A program made the position numbers and the translations under genes. The notes under the pieces are model-generated. The model saw only the letters and a list, made by a program, of their open reading frames with translations. It made no database searches and had not been told where the DNA came from. Shown in pieces: positions 35,641-44,807 of a stretch of DNA of 64,000 nucleotides. The DNA is from Uliginosibacterium aquaticum (GTDB lineage Bacteria > Pseudomonadota > Gammaproteobacteria > Burkholderiales > Rhodocyclaceae): NCBI RefSeq assembly GCF_012972705.2, contig NZ_JABCSC020000002.1, forward strand, positions 776,324-840,323. The letters are read 5' to 3'. The stretch's first letter is position 1. The number at the start of each line of letters is the position of its first letter.

Positions 35641-37236
35641 ATGCCACGCCCCTCTGTTATCGAGATCTATGCCCCCCTCCATTCCGGCTTCGAAACTATC
35701 CTTACATCCGAGGCCTTGGCTCTTATCGCTAAGTTGCATCAGGCGTTCGAAGGCAGACGCCAAGTACTGCTAAAAGCTCGAACCGAACGTCAAGTTCGTA
35801 TCGACGCAGGTGAGCTCCCGGATTTCCTGCCCGCAACCTTAGCCATTCGCGAAGGAGAGTGGCGAATCTCCCCCCTTCCCCCTGCCCTGCGTTGCCGCCG
35901 CACCGAGATCACCGGACCGGTCGAGCGAAAGATGATCATCAATGCACTGAACTCCGGGGCGGACTCGTATATGGCTGACTTCGAGGATTCCAACGCGCCG
36001 AACTGGTTCAACCAAATACAAGGGCAGATCAATCTGCGCGATGCCATCCACGGCACGATCAGTTACACCAGCGAAGCCGGCAAGGAATACAGACTGAGGG
36101 ACAAGGTCGCCACCCTGCAGATTCGCCCCCGTGGTTGGCACTTGGACGAAAAACACGTACTTGTCGACGGAGAGCGTGTGTCCGGCGGTATCTTTGATTT
36201 TGCGCTGGCTTTTTTCCACAACGCAAAAGAGCAGATCGCCAGAGGCGCGGGCCCCTTTTATTACCTACCCAAGATGGAGAGCCATCTGGAGGCTCGACTG
36301 TGGAACGATATCTTCTGCATGGCACAGGACGAACTGGGCATCCCACGCGGCACGATCAAGGCCACGGTATTGATCGAGACCATCCTTGCAGCCTTCGAGA
36401 TGGAAGAGATTCTCTATGAGCTACGCGAGCACAGCGCAGGGCTCAACGCAGGGCGCTGGGATTACATCTTCTCCTGCATCAAGAAGTTCAAGGAAAACAA
36501 GGATTTCTGCCTAGCCAACCGCTCCGCGATCACGATGACCGTGCCCTTCATGCGTGCCTATGCACTCTCGCTGGTGAAGGCTTGCCACAAGCGCGGCGCA
36601 CCGGCCATCGGTGGCATGGCAGCGCTGATTCCAATCAAGGGCGACCCTGAGGCCAACGAAAAGGCCTTGGCAGGGGTTCGTGCCGACAAAGCTCGCGATG
36701 CAAGTGATGGCTTTGACGGAGGCTGGGTGGCTCACCCTGGACTGGTGTCCATTGCCCACGAAGAATTCGTCAAGATTTTGGGGGAAGCACCCAACCAATG
36801 GGGCAAGCAACGCAATGATGTGAATTTTGAGGCGGCTGATTTGCTGAATTTCCAGCCTGAACAGCCGATCACCGAAGCAGGCCTGCGCAACAATATCAAC
36901 GTGGGCATTCACTACCTGGGATCCTGGCTTGCCGGCAATGGCTGTGTGCCAATTCACAACCTCATGGAGGATGCAGCGACGGCCGAAATCAGCCGCTCGC
37001 AAGTCTGGCAATGGGTGCGCTCCCCCAAGGGCATTCTGGATGATGGCCGCAAGGTAGATGCCATGCTAGTGCGCACTCTGGTCCCGCAAGAGCTGGAAAA
37101 AGTCAAGGCTACGGTAATCTCCCAAGGCGAAGACGCGACCAGCTATGAACAAGCCGCCAAGATCTTCGAAGAAATGTCGCTCTCGGATCAGTACGTAGAA
37201 TTCCTCACCCTCCCGCTTTATGAAAAGATGAACTGA
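35641..37236 (+). CDS. aceB: Malate synthase A
   Basis: It condenses glyoxylate with acetyl-CoA to malate in the glyoxylate shunt. The 531-aa length is that of the A isoform. Catalytic and binding regions visible are DSYMADFEDSNAPNWFNQIQGQINLRDA (Mg ligands), LQIRPRGWHLDEKHV (the conserved Arg that polarises glyoxylate) and NVGIHYLGSWLAGNGCVPIHNLMEDAATAEISRSQVWQW, containing the Asp catalytic base region. CAGGAG 9 nt before the ATG supports the start. No isocitrate lyase gene lies in the window. It has its own promoter after the pil terminator. Confidence 0.95.
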   Translation: MPRPSVIEIYAPLHSGFETILTSEALALIAKLHQAFEGRRQVLLKARTERQVRIDAGELPDFLPATLAIREGEWRISPLPPALRCRRTEITGPVERKMIINALNSGADSYMADFEDSNAPNWFNQIQGQINLRDAIHGTISYTSEAGKEYRLRDKVATLQIRPRGWHLDEKHVLVDGERVSGGIFDFALAFFHNAKEQIARGAGPFYYLPKMESHLEARLWNDIFCMAQDELGIPRGTIKATVLIETILAAFEMEEILYELREHSAGLNAGRWDYIFSCIKKFKENKDFCLANRSAITMTVPFMRAYALSLVKACHKRGAPAIGGMAALIPIKGDPEANEKALAGVRADKARDASDGFDGGWVAHPGLVSIAHEEFVKILGEAPNQWGKQRNDVNFEAADLLNFQPEQPITEAGLRNNINVGIHYLGSWLAGNGCVPIHNLMEDAATAEISRSQVWQWVRSPKGILDDGRKVDAMLVRTLVPQELEKVKATVISQGEDATSYEQAAKIFEEMSLSDQYVEFLTLPLYEKMN

Positions 37237-37318
37237 GCGCTTAACCAGTTTTGCTCAAGAATCAACCACGCCAAGTCGTTAACCGGCCATTGCTTCAGCG
37301 TTCAAGAGGGAGCTTCCG

Positions 37319-38437
37319 GTGCGCGAATTTCACAAGCTGGAGCCCGGGCAGATCGTGCTGGGCGCCTCCCTGCGGTGGGACATCTTTGACACAGCCGGCA
37401 ACCTGCTACTCCGTAAAGGCTACGTGGTCGGCGAAGCGGACCAGGCGGACGAACTGGTCGAACGCGGCATGTATGTCGATGCAGCGGAATATCTGGCTTC
37501 TCTGGAGGGGCGCGAGCCGCCTTACGACCCTTTCCACATCATTGCTTCAGTCACGGCCAATATCAGCTTTCTGCTTGCCGACCCACCGCGTGACGGCAGC
37601 TTGCAAGGAGAGATCGAGAAGCAAGCTGAACGCGTCGCTTGGGTTGCTGAACACAGCCCGGACACGGCTCTCGCAGCCATGCAGTTAGCGGAGCAGCGTA
37701 ACTATCCGGCCACCCACGCCTTCTATACGGCAGTCATGGCGGACATGCTAGCTCAACGCATAGGCTGGGACGATGACCGACGTATCAGCACGTTGTGTGC
37801 AGCACTCACCATGAATATGGGCATGCACTCTTTACAACAGACGCTTTTCAAACAACGCTCCCCACTAAATTCCGAGCAGCTAGCAACCATCGACAAGCAC
37901 CCGACCCAGGGGGCTCGCCTGCTAATCGAATGCGGCATCAACGATGACGAATGGGTACGCGCCGTGTTGGAACACCATGAACGGCCGGATGGCAGTGGCT
38001 ATCCTCGCAAAATCCGTAACACTAGCGAAATAGCCCGCTTGCTCCAAGTTTGCGACAACTACACAGCCATGCTCAGTGACAGAACCTATCGAGCACGCGT
38101 CGTCGCCAATGAAGCAATCAAGCAGATCTTCACCACCTTCACCGAAGCCAGCGGCAACCCCTTTGGTAGCCTGCTTGCCCACACGACAGGCCTCTTCCCG
38201 CCGGGCACCCTGGTCAAACTCGCCAACGGCGAGCTGGGCGTCGTTTTCCTCCGCAGCGCCCAACCAAAATGCCCGCAGGTAGCCACGCTCGTAGACACTA
38301 AAGGGCTGCGCTGCGCCAAGCCGCAGCTGAGGCAAACTTCGGAAGAAGGTCTCGGCATAGTCGCCGTGATCCCGCAGGAAAAGTCCATGATTGCCGTGCC
38401 GCTTGAAAAAATCTGGCACCACAAGGCCAAGGACTGA
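37319..38437 (+). CDS. HD-GYP-type protein with degenerate HD motif
   Basis: A 372-aa cytoplasmic protein starting at GTG, with GAGGGAG upstream. An N-terminal PilZ/DUF3391-like segment (1-60) is followed by an HD-GYP-like core (about 130-275) and a C-terminal 90-residue domain. Of the HD-GYP motifs, H133, KHP (H194), HHE (219-221) and DGSGYP (224-229) are retained. The name-giving HD is M165-N166 and the following Lys is M169 (LTMNMGM in place of LLHDIGK), so the canonical di-iron site is incomplete. It is therefore probably a c-di-GMP-binding or regulatory protein rather than an active phosphodiesterase, or an enzyme with altered metal chemistry. Confidence 0.75.
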   Translation: MREFHKLEPGQIVLGASLRWDIFDTAGNLLLRKGYVVGEADQADELVERGMYVDAAEYLASLEGREPPYDPFHIIASVTANISFLLADPPRDGSLQGEIEKQAERVAWVAEHSPDTALAAMQLAEQRNYPATHAFYTAVMADMLAQRIGWDDDRRISTLCAALTMNMGMHSLQQTLFKQRSPLNSEQLATIDKHPTQGARLLIECGINDDEWVRAVLEHHERPDGSGYPRKIRNTSEIARLLQVCDNYTAMLSDRTYRARVVANEAIKQIFTTFTEASGNPFGSLLAHTTGLFPPGTLVKLANGELGVVFLRSAQPKCPQVATLVDTKGLRCAKPQLRQTSEEGLGIVAVIPQEKSMIAVPLEKIWHHKAKD

Positions 38438-38730
38438 GCAGGTAGCGACACAACAAGAAATAAGCCGCTCTTGGGGATAGCTTGGCGCTAAGCACCGCTC
38501 TACGCGCCCCAGCCACCGCCGCCTTATAAGCAAGGAGACATCAAACCTAGTGCTTTAGCCCTACTCCAAGGCACACAGTGCGAACGCACGAATCTGCTGA
38601 TCGTCTCACATAAAAGAAATCAGACACAAACGGGCTTCTTTTATCTGTTGATTGGACAAACTCGTGCTGAAGGCATTCAGAAAGCTCGACAAGCACTCGT
38701 ATCCGCGCAAAACAATAGGGCCTGAAAAAC
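38438..38730. other. Intergenic region with an AT-rich inverted repeat, no gene recognised
   Basis: About 290 bp from the HD-GYP-like gene to the shared terminator. It contains an inverted repeat ATAAAAGAA-N17-TTCTTTTAT (38610-38644). No ORF with a ribosome binding site and no tRNA was seen. It would be the 3' UTR of the upstream gene. Confidence 0.4.
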
Positions 38731-38755
38731 AAAAAGCCCGCATAGCGGGCTTTTT
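38731..38755. terminator. Bidirectional terminator between the HD-GYP-like gene and rpsI
   Basis: The symmetrical AAAAAGCCCGC-ATA-GCGGGCTTTTT serves both the plus-strand gene and the rplM-rpsI operon on the minus strand. Confidence 0.88.
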
Positions 38756-38773
38756 GTTGAATCCCGGAAACGC

Positions 38774-39169
38774 TTAGCGCTTCGAGAATTGCTTGGCACG
38801 GCGAGCTTTGCGCAGACCGACCTTCTTACGCTCAACTTCACGTGCATCCCGAGTCACGAAACCAGCCTTTTTCAGAGCAGGCTTCAGCTCCGGGCTGAAG
38901 TCGATCAGGGCACGGGTGATACCGTGACGCACTGCACCAGCTTGACCCGACTCACCGCCACCGTTCACGTTGACCATGATGTCAAAACGATCACTGGTTT
39001 CAGTCAGCTGCAGAGGCTGACGAACCACCATGCGACCCGTTTCACGGGAGAAGAATTCGTCGAGCGGCTTGCCGTTGACGACGATCTTGCCGGAACCGGC
39101 CTTGATGAATACGCGAGCCACCGCAGTCTTGCGACGACCCGTGCCGTAGTTGTACTGTCCAACGGGCAT
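38774..39169 (-). CDS. rpsI: Ribosomal protein S9 (uS9)
   Basis: A 131-aa protein of the 30S head. It starts [21 protein letters not shown] and ends with the universal [13 protein letters not shown] tail that reaches the P-site tRNA. It is the second gene of the rplM-rpsI operon, 15 bp after rplM. Confidence 0.98.
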   Translation of the reverse strand: MPVGQYNYGTGRRKTAVARVFIKAGSGKIVVNGKPLDEFFSRETGRMVVRQPLQLTETSDRFDIMVNVNGGGESGQAGAVRHGITRALIDFSPELKPALKKAGFVTRDAREVERKKVGLRKARRAKQFSKR

Positions 39170-39184
39170 TTTCTCGCTCCTAGA

Positions 39185-39616
39185 TTAGATGTCCAGCACC
39201 TTGGGCTGCTGGGCAGCATGCGGATGCTCACCACCAGCGTAGCACTTGAGCTTCTTGAGCATCGCGTAGCCGAGCGGGCCTTTGGGCAGCATGCCCTTGA
39301 CGGCCTTCTCCAGCACGCGAGCGGGGAAGCGCTGTTGCAACTTGGTGAAATTGGTTTCGTAAATACCGCCCGGGTAACCCGAGTGGCGGTAGTACTTCTT
39401 GTCCAGTGCCTTGTCGCCAGTCACACGCAGCTTCTCGACATTGGTCACGATGATGAAATCACCGGTATCAACGTGCGGCGTATAGATGGCCTTATGCTTG
39501 CCGCGCAGGCGGCGTGCGATTTCGCTGGCCAGACGACCAAGCACCTTGTCGGTCGCATCGACGACGAACCAGTCGTGCGTCACTTCATGCGGCTTGGCGG
39601 AAAAGGTCTTCATCAC
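39185..39616 (-). CDS. rplM: Ribosomal protein L13 (uL13)
   Basis: A 143-aa 50S protein that assembles early on 23S rRNA. It carries the family signature region [34 protein letters not shown] near the C-terminus and [16 protein letters not shown] at the N-terminus. GAGG precedes the ATG. It is the first gene of the rplM-rpsI operon, whose promoter lies downstream of a candidate sRNA terminator. Confidence 0.98.
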   Translation of the reverse strand: MMKTFSAKPHEVTHDWFVVDATDKVLGRLASEIARRLRGKHKAIYTPHVDTGDFIIVTNVEKLRVTGDKALDKKYYRHSGYPGGIYETNFTKLQQRFPARVLEKAVKGMLPKGPLGYAMLKKLKCYAGGEHPHAAQQPKVLDI

Positions 39617-39768
39617 AGAGTTTCCTCTTGTCTTGTCTTGTTGTACGCGAAACGGACACCCGTACGCGGAAAGTCGGCAAGTATATGCGGTTTAAAACAG
39701 CGGTGTCAAACACATCATCAAAACGATGTTGTCACCACCAGCGGAAGGCGTGCCGTTGATTACAGGCG

Positions 39769-39796
39769 AAAAAAACGCAGCCCTTGTGGGGCTGCG
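39769..39796 (-). terminator. Rho-independent terminator of the candidate C/U-rich sRNA
   Basis: Minus-strand stem CGCAGCCC/GGGCTGCG with a short loop, followed by seven T (39775-39769). No protein-coding gene lies upstream on this strand, so it most likely ends a small RNA. Confidence 0.82.
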
Positions 39797-39864
39797 CCAA
39801 GTCCACACCAAAGGAGGAGGGTGGAGGAGACAAACGACGGATCGCAAAGCACTGCGATCAACAC
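39769..39864 (-). ncRNA. Candidate small RNA with CUCCUCC anti-Shine-Dalgarno motifs
   Basis: A roughly 96-nt transcript predicted from sequence only. It has a 5' hairpin with a perfect 7-bp stem GATCGCA/TGCGATC (39859-39840), a single-stranded pyrimidine-rich stretch reading UCUCCUCCACCCUCCUCCUU (39830-39811), and a strong terminator. The repeated CUCCUCC can pair with Shine-Dalgarno sequences, as in Xanthomonas sX13 or Rhodobacter CcsR-type RNAs. The plus strand over the same segment has only an implausible overlapping ORF. Family assignment would need a covariance search. Confidence 0.62.
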
Positions 39865-39870
39865 GGTTCG

Positions 39871-39899
39871 ATTATGGAGTGACCGATGGTGCATTGCAA
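39871..39899 (-). promoter_or_regulatory. Sigma70 promoter of the candidate C/U-rich sRNA
   Basis: TTGCAA (-35, 39899-39894), a spacer of exactly 17 bp, and CATAAT (-10, 39876-39871) on the minus strand. The predicted start is near 39864, just before the 5' hairpin. Confidence 0.6.
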
Positions 39900-40137
39900 G
39901 AATCAAGGCTGATCTTCAGACGAGATTGTTTCTATTTGCCCATAAAAATCGCAAATACAAACAAAGCCATGATTCATCAGTGGAAATCTTCACAGACAGG
40001 CAAATACCAAAGGCGCATCGAGCCATGGCAGGCCCCTCTCCCAGGCTGCAGGCTGCACCGCAAACACGCAATTCACACGAGACTTCCACAGGGTTTTACA
40101 CTCGCGTTCCCGAGAATAGAGAAGAGAAGCTCAAGCC
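39900..40137. other. Intergenic region, no gene recognised
   Basis: This stretch lies between the sRNA promoter and the OsmC-family gene and should contain the latter's promoter. ORFs passing through lack motifs and ribosome binding sites. Confidence 0.4.
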
Positions 40138-40563
40138 ATGGAATGCACTGTCAAATGGGATGGCGATGCCCGTTTCGTCGCCGACACCACCAGCGGACAC
40201 ACCATCCGGATGGAAGGGGCGGGTGATCTGGGAGGGCAAAATCAGGCGCCTCGCCCCATGGAGTTGATCCTGGCTGGCGCCGGCGGCTGCACCGCTTACG
40301 ACGTAGTGCTAATCCTCAAGCGAGGACGTCATGCGGTTGCTGGCTGCGAAGTACAGCTCAAGGCTGAACGGGCCGAAACAGACCCGAAAGTCTTCACCCG
40401 CATCCACTACCACTATGTGGTCAGCGGCCAGAAATTGAAGCCGGAAATCGTTGAGCGCGCCATCAAACTGTCAGCGGACAAGTATTGCTCTGCTTCGATC
40501 ATGCTTGGCAAGACGGCCGAGATCACCCACGACTTCGAAGTCATCGAAATACCTGCAGCCTGA
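40138..40563 (+). CDS. OsmC/YhfA-family redox protein
   Basis: A 141-aa OsmC-fold protein. The two conserved cysteines are C51 in LAGAGGCTAYDVV and C117 in SADKYCSASIM. Spacing and the PMELILAGAGGC stretch place it with the YhfA subgroup rather than classical Ohr/OsmC peroxidases. It may reduce organic hydroperoxides or handle acyl/thiol substrates, but the physiological substrate of YhfA is unknown. It is single and convergent with coq7. Confidence 0.87.
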   Translation: MECTVKWDGDARFVADTTSGHTIRMEGAGDLGGQNQAPRPMELILAGAGGCTAYDVVLILKRGRHAVAGCEVQLKAERAETDPKVFTRIHYHYVVSGQKLKPEIVERAIKLSADKYCSASIMLGKTAEITHDFEVIEIPAA

Positions 40564-40577
40564 AGCCGACAGAGGCA

Positions 40578-41198
40578 TTAAACGCGATAGGCCACTGTCG
40601 TCATGACCCGGGAGGCCAGACGCATGGCCTCCTGCACAGGCCCCGGCAAAGCAGCGCCGCCAAGCTCCTGAGCCATTTCAGCGTGCGCGATCTCGTCACT
40701 CCGCATCTGTTCAAGAATCTCGCGGCTGCGCAGATCATCCCGTGGCACTTTACCAAGATGACTGTTGAGATGGGCTTCAACCTGCTTTTCCGTCTCAGCC
40801 AGAAAACCCAGGCTCCAGCGATCGCCCGCCAGTCCCGCGCCGACGCCGATCGCCAGTGCTCCGCCATACCATAGAGGATTGAGCAAACTGGGGCGACCAC
40901 CAAGCTCACGGATGCGCTGCAGGGTCCAGGCTAAGTGTTCGGTCTCCTCGTCCGCGGCATGCTCCAGCACAGCGCGTGAGTGCTGAGTCCGTGCCGTCAG
41001 AGCCTGCCCCTGATAAAGAGCCTGGGCGCAGATTTCGCCGACGTGATTAATGCGCATCAGCCCTGCCACATGCTGGCGCTGGGAATCATCAAGCACTGCT
41101 TCAGGCTGTTGCGCACCCGGCACCGCACGCATGCTGCGCGGCTCGGCCGCCAGAGTGCGCAGGGCGCGGTCGAAACTGATGATGAGGCGATCGAGCAT
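40578..41198 (-). CDS. coq7: 2-polyprenyl-3-methyl-6-methoxy-1,4-benzoquinone monooxygenase (Coq7)
   Basis: This di-iron hydroxylase performs the last ring hydroxylation in aerobic ubiquinone synthesis in bacteria that use Coq7 instead of UbiF. The 206-aa protein shows the ferritin-like iron ligands: E55 in [19 protein letters not shown] (84-88) and the late [12 protein letters not shown] hydrophobic segment (about 115-125) allows membrane association. It follows rppH with a 3-bp gap on the same strand. Confidence 0.93.
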   Translation of the reverse strand: MLDRLIISFDRALRTLAAEPRSMRAVPGAQQPEAVLDDSQRQHVAGLMRINHVGEICAQALYQGQALTARTQHSRAVLEHAADEETEHLAWTLQRIRELGGRPSLLNPLWYGGALAIGVGAGLAGDRWSLGFLAETEKQVEAHLNSHLGKVPRDDLRSREILEQMRSDEIAHAEMAQELGGAALPGPVQEAMRLASRVMTTVAYRV

Positions 41199-41201
41199 GA
41201 T

Positions 41202-41732
41202 TCAGGCCTGACGCGCCGGCGCTTCGGGCTCATAGGAGCGCGGCCGGGATTGCATGTCGCCATGAAACAAGCTGACACCCAGTTCATTCAGCGCAGCACG
41301 ATATACGCCGCGCTTGAACTCGATGACGCCCTCCAGTGGCACCCAGAAATTAGTCCAGCGCCAAGCGTCAAACTCGGGGTGGCCGCTGGCGCGAAGGTTC
41401 ACGTCGCAATCTCGCCCGGCAAGACGCAACAGAAACCAGATCTGTTTCTGACCGCGGTAGGTGCTGCGCCACTCGCGCTTGATCCAGTGCTTCGGCACGT
41501 CATAACGCAACCAGTCACGGGTCCGGGCGAGCACGCGCACGTGCTCGGGACGCAATCCAACCTCCTCATAAAGCTCCCGGAACATCGCCTGCTCGGGGGA
41601 CTCCCCTTGCTTGATGCCGCCTTGCGGGAACTGCCAGGAATGTTCGCGGATGCGTTTGCCCCAGAAAACCTCGTTATGTGAGTTGACGATGACGATGCCG
41701 ACGTTGGGCCGATAGCCGTCCCTGTCGAGCAT
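41202..41732 (-). CDS. rppH: RNA pyrophosphohydrolase RppH
   Basis: This Nudix hydrolase removes pyrophosphate from the 5' end of mRNAs and so triggers RNase E-dependent decay. The Nudix box is [23 protein letters not shown]. It begins with the family N-terminus [17 protein letters not shown]; an in-frame upstream ATG (41774) would add 14 unconserved residues. The 176-aa product has the usual betaproteobacterial C-terminal extension ([15 protein letters not shown]). It is divergent from proS, as is common in this class. Confidence 0.9.
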   Translation of the reverse strand: MLDRDGYRPNVGIVIVNSHNEVFWGKRIREHSWQFPQGGIKQGESPEQAMFRELYEEVGLRPEHVRVLARTRDWLRYDVPKHWIKREWRSTYRGQKQIWFLLRLAGRDCDVNLRASGHPEFDAWRWTNFWVPLEGVIEFKRGVYRAALNELGVSLFHGDMQSRPRSYEPEAPARQA

Positions 41733-41878
41733 GGGTATCACCATGAAATTCATGAACTGCTGCGATTCTTCCATAGTTCCACGCCCAAGGAAACCTCTCG
41801 CCAGCCCGCGCTGCGCGTAGCCGGGGCCCTCGGGTACAATTCCGGATTGTCCATCCGCTTTCCACCCGAAGCCTCATC

Positions 41879-43588
41879 ATGCGCGCCAGCCAGTTCTACA
41901 TTTCGACCCTCAAGGAAGCCCCCGCCGATGCAGAGATCGTCAGCCACAAACTGATGATGCGCGCTGGCTTCATCAAGAAGCTCTCCGCCGGTATCTATAA
42001 CTACATGCCGATGGGTCTGCGCGTGATCCGCAAGATCGAGAACATTATCCGTGAGGAAATGAACCGAGCCGGCGCAGTGGAGCTTTCCATGCCCATCGTG
42101 CAACCAGCCGAGCTGTGGCAGGAGACCGGCCGCTTCGACAAGATGGGCGACGAGCTCTTGCGCTTCAAGGATCGCCATCAGCGTGACTTCGTGATGCAAC
42201 CGACCTCGGAAGAAGTCATCACCGACATCGTGCGCCAGGATCTGCGCAGCTACCGCCAACTGCCGAAAAACCTGTACCAGATCCAGACCAAATTCCGCGA
42301 CGAGCGCCGCCCCCGCTTCGGCATCATGCGCGGCCGCGAATTCACGATGAAGGACGCCTACTCCTTCCACAAGGACTTCGAGGACCTCAAGCGCGAATAC
42401 CAGAACATGTTCGGCGCCTACTCCTCTATCTTCACCCGCCTCGGTCTGGAGTTCCGTGCCGTTGCAGCGGACACCGGCGCCATCGGGGGCACTGGTTCGC
42501 ATGAGTTTCACGTCATCGCTGAGACCGGTGAGGACGCTATCGCCTACAACCCGGACTCCGAGTACGCGGCCAACGTAGAGCTAGCCGAAGCCGTGTCCCC
42601 TGCCACCCCGCGCCCTGCTCCGTCTGCTGCGCTGACGAAAATCCACACCCCTGGCGCCAAGACCATCGAACAACTCGCTGCTTTCCTCAAGATCGACGCC
42701 AACCAGACCATCAAGTCCGTGATCGTCGATGGTGATGAGGGCGTGCCGGTGCTGCTGCTCTTGAGAGGCGACCATGAACTGAACGAAGTGAAGGCCAGCA
42801 AGCTCGCTGGCGTCTTCTCACCGCTGCGCTTCGCCTCCCCTGCAACGATCCGCGAGGCTTTCGGCGCCGAGCCTGGCTCCATCGGCCCGATCGGCTTCCA
42901 AGGCAAGATTTATATGGATCGCTCGGTTGCTGTCATGAGTGATGCCGTGATCGGTGCCAACGAAAACGACTACCACTACACCGGCGCCAATCTCGGTCGG
43001 GACTTTCCGGAACCGGCCGTTGCCGATATCCGTAATGTCGTTGCCGGCGACCCCTCACCGGACGGCAAGGGCACGCTGGCCATCTGCCGCGGCATCGAAG
43101 TCGGTCACATCTTCCAGCTGCGCACACGCTACTCCGAAGCCATGGGCTGCAAGTTCATCGGTGAGGACGGCAAGGAACAGGTCATGGAGATGGGCTGCTA
43201 CGGCGTAGGCGTCACCCGCATCATGGGCGCGGCCATCGAACAGAACTTCGACGAGCGAGGCATCATCTGGCCGGACGCCATCGCCCCCTTCCAGATCGTG
43301 ATCTGCCCGATGGGCTGGAGCCGCTCTGAAGCCGTACGCGAAGCGGCCACCTCGCTGTACACCGAACTGCGGGCGGCGGGCATCGACGCGATTCTGGATG
43401 ACCGCGACGAGCGCCCAGGCGTAATGTTTGCCGATTGGGAATTGATCGGTGTGCCGCACCGCGTGGTGATTGGTGATCGTGGCCTGAAGGAAGGCCAAGC
43501 CGAGTATCAGGGCCGCCGTGAGACCGAAGCCACCAAGGTCCCGGTTGCCGAGATTGCGGCTTTCATCAAGACACGCCTGTGCAACTGA
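41879..43588 (+). CDS. proS: Prolyl-tRNA synthetase
   Basis: A 569-aa class II aminoacyl-tRNA synthetase of the bacterial type with the inserted YbaK-like editing domain (about 230-385) that deacylates Ala-tRNAPro. Motif 2 is seen in [22 protein letters not shown], motif 3 in [16 protein letters not shown], and the anticodon-binding domain at the C-terminus ([24 protein letters not shown]). It is divergent from rppH; the next gene's GTG overlaps its end. Confidence 0.97.
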   Translation: MRASQFYISTLKEAPADAEIVSHKLMMRAGFIKKLSAGIYNYMPMGLRVIRKIENIIREEMNRAGAVELSMPIVQPAELWQETGRFDKMGDELLRFKDRHQRDFVMQPTSEEVITDIVRQDLRSYRQLPKNLYQIQTKFRDERRPRFGIMRGREFTMKDAYSFHKDFEDLKREYQNMFGAYSSIFTRLGLEFRAVAADTGAIGGTGSHEFHVIAETGEDAIAYNPDSEYAANVELAEAVSPATPRPAPSAALTKIHTPGAKTIEQLAAFLKIDANQTIKSVIVDGDEGVPVLLLLRGDHELNEVKASKLAGVFSPLRFASPATIREAFGAEPGSIGPIGFQGKIYMDRSVAVMSDAVIGANENDYHYTGANLGRDFPEPAVADIRNVVAGDPSPDGKGTLAICRGIEVGHIFQLRTRYSEAMGCKFIGEDGKEQVMEMGCYGVGVTRIMGAAIEQNFDERGIIWPDAIAPFQIVICPMGWSRSEAVREAATSLYTELRAAGIDAILDDRDERPGVMFADWELIGVPHRVVIGDRGLKEGQAEYQGRRETEATKVPVAEIAAFIKTRLCN

Positions 43589-44205
43589 GTCTGCGCCCTC
43601 TTCTTGTTGCATTGCTGGCCCTGTCGTCCTGCACGGCATGGGCCGGTGCGCAGCGCGAAGAGGCGCTCGCAGCCAGCGTGCAGGCCGCGCTGCACGCGGC
43701 GGTTGCGGACCTGACCGCGCCAGAGCCCATCTTCCCGTCGCTGAACGAAAAGCTGCGCTGGCTCAACGAGATGGCTCCACGCCTGGCCAAACGCATGCCC
43801 GACACGCGCGAACGGGTCGAATTTCTCAAGACCGTATATTACGAAGCCCAACGCGCCGGGCTCGACCCGCAAATGGTGCTGGGCCTGATCCAGGTCGAGA
43901 GCGGCTTTCGCAAGTACGCCGTATCCAGCGTGGGCGCGCGTGGTCTGATGCAGGTCATGCCCTTCTGGGTGAAGGCCATCGGTACGCAGGACACCAACCT
44001 GTTTCACCTGCGCACCAACCTGCGCTACGGCTGCACGATCCTGCGCCACTATCTGGATATCGAGAAGGGCGACGTGTTCCGCGCCCTGGGGCGCTATAAC
44101 GGCAGCCTGGGCAAACCGGAATACCCGAATGCCGTTCATGCCGCTTGGAAGAATAATTGGTCCTTCACTGCTGGCACTGGCGCAACACCAGTGGCCGCAA
44201 ACTGA
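43579..44205 (+). CDS. Lytic transglycosylase (SLT domain), exported
   Basis: A 208-aa periplasmic lytic transglycosylase. A signal peptide with a lipobox-like LSSC (residues 15-18) is followed by the SLT catalytic core, with its Glu in [21 protein letters not shown], then [12 protein letters not shown] and [15 protein letters not shown]. The start is a GTG overlapping the last 10 bases of proS, so translation is probably coupled. The LSSC could make it a lipoprotein, although AWA|GA cleavage is also possible. Confidence 0.85.
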   Translation: MQLSLRPLLVALLALSSCTAWAGAQREEALAASVQAALHAAVADLTAPEPIFPSLNEKLRWLNEMAPRLAKRMPDTRERVEFLKTVYYEAQRAGLDPQMVLGLIQVESGFRKYAVSSVGARGLMQVMPFWVKAIGTQDTNLFHLRTNLRYGCTILRHYLDIEKGDVFRALGRYNGSLGKPEYPNAVHAAWKNNWSFTAGTGATPVAAN

Positions 44206-44226
44206 TAAAGCAAACTCATATAGGCA

Positions 44227-44255
44227 TTGAGAAAGTTTCTTCTCCTTGGAATAAT
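44227..44255 (+). promoter_or_regulatory. Candidate sigma70 promoter of the lipoprotein gene
   Basis: TTGAGA (44227-44232), a 17-bp spacer and AATAAT (44250-44255), about 60 bp upstream of the next ATG. Confidence 0.5.
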
Positions 44256-44314
44256 GCCTTTGGCGTCCAAGACGAGACCCCGAGTTAGCTTGACAACACA
44301 TCAGGAGGATCACC

Positions 44315-44743
44315 ATGAAGCACCCGCTTAGCCTCGTAGTTGCATCGCTTTCCCTCGCACTGCTTTCGGCCTGTAGCTCGGCCCCCAGTTCCAGCTTCGT
44401 GGCTCCGACCGTCGTCAAGGATGGCGCTCTTGTCAGCACCGGTGGTGAGGTGCTTTACACATACAAGAAAGATGCAAACGCCGACAAAAGCGCCTGCGTG
44501 CGCGATTGCCTGAAGGTCTTCGGCCCGCTTTATCCGGGTCCGGATGACGTAGCCGGTGGCGACTACAAGATCATTGAGCGCGAAGATGGCTCGACACAAT
44601 GGTCTTACAAAGGCAAGCCGCTGTACGTTTGCACCGGCGCCAAGGCCCCGGCAGGTGCACCGGCTTCGATGGTGAAGATGGCAGACAAGGCCGCTGAAAA
44701 CTGCAAGAAGGCAGGCGCCGATTTCGAACTCGCCAAGCCCTGA
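44315..44743 (+). CDS. Lipoprotein of the COG4315 / secreted-repeat (PF03640-type) family
   Basis: A 142-aa lipoprotein with lipobox LLSAC (Cys20). The mature part holds the two short repeats of the family, LVSTGGEVLYTYKKD...CVRDCLKVFGPL and STQWSYKGKPLYVCTG. Proteins of this family are small periplasmic or outer-membrane lipoproteins of unknown function; some are induced by stress. AGGAGG lies 6 nt upstream. It is monocistronic, with its own promoter and terminator. Confidence 0.82.
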   Translation: MKHPLSLVVASLSLALLSACSSAPSSSFVAPTVVKDGALVSTGGEVLYTYKKDANADKSACVRDCLKVFGPLYPGPDDVAGGDYKIIEREDGSTQWSYKGKPLYVCTGAKAPAGAPASMVKMADKAAENCKKAGADFELAKP

Positions 44744-44760
44744 TCAGCCCCGTCTGCAAC

Positions 44761-44794
44761 AAAAAAGCCGCTCAGTTATGAGCGGCTTTTTTGT
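44761..44794. terminator. Bidirectional terminator between the lipoprotein gene and fadL
   Basis: A 14-bp inverted repeat including flanking A and T tracts: AAAAAAGCCGCTCA-GTTA-TGAGCGGCTTTTTT. Confidence 0.9.
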
Positions 44795-44807
44795 TGTCAG
44801 CAAACAC

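Noticed and set aside
39726..40226. 166-codon plus-strand frame before the OsmC-family gene
   Set aside because: Low-quality composition (His/Arg/Gln-rich), overlaps the OsmC-family gene out of frame and has no ribosome binding site.
38789..40267. 492-codon plus-strand frame across rpsI, rplM and the sRNA candidate
   Set aside because: Antisense to two universal ribosomal proteins; no motif or initiation signal.
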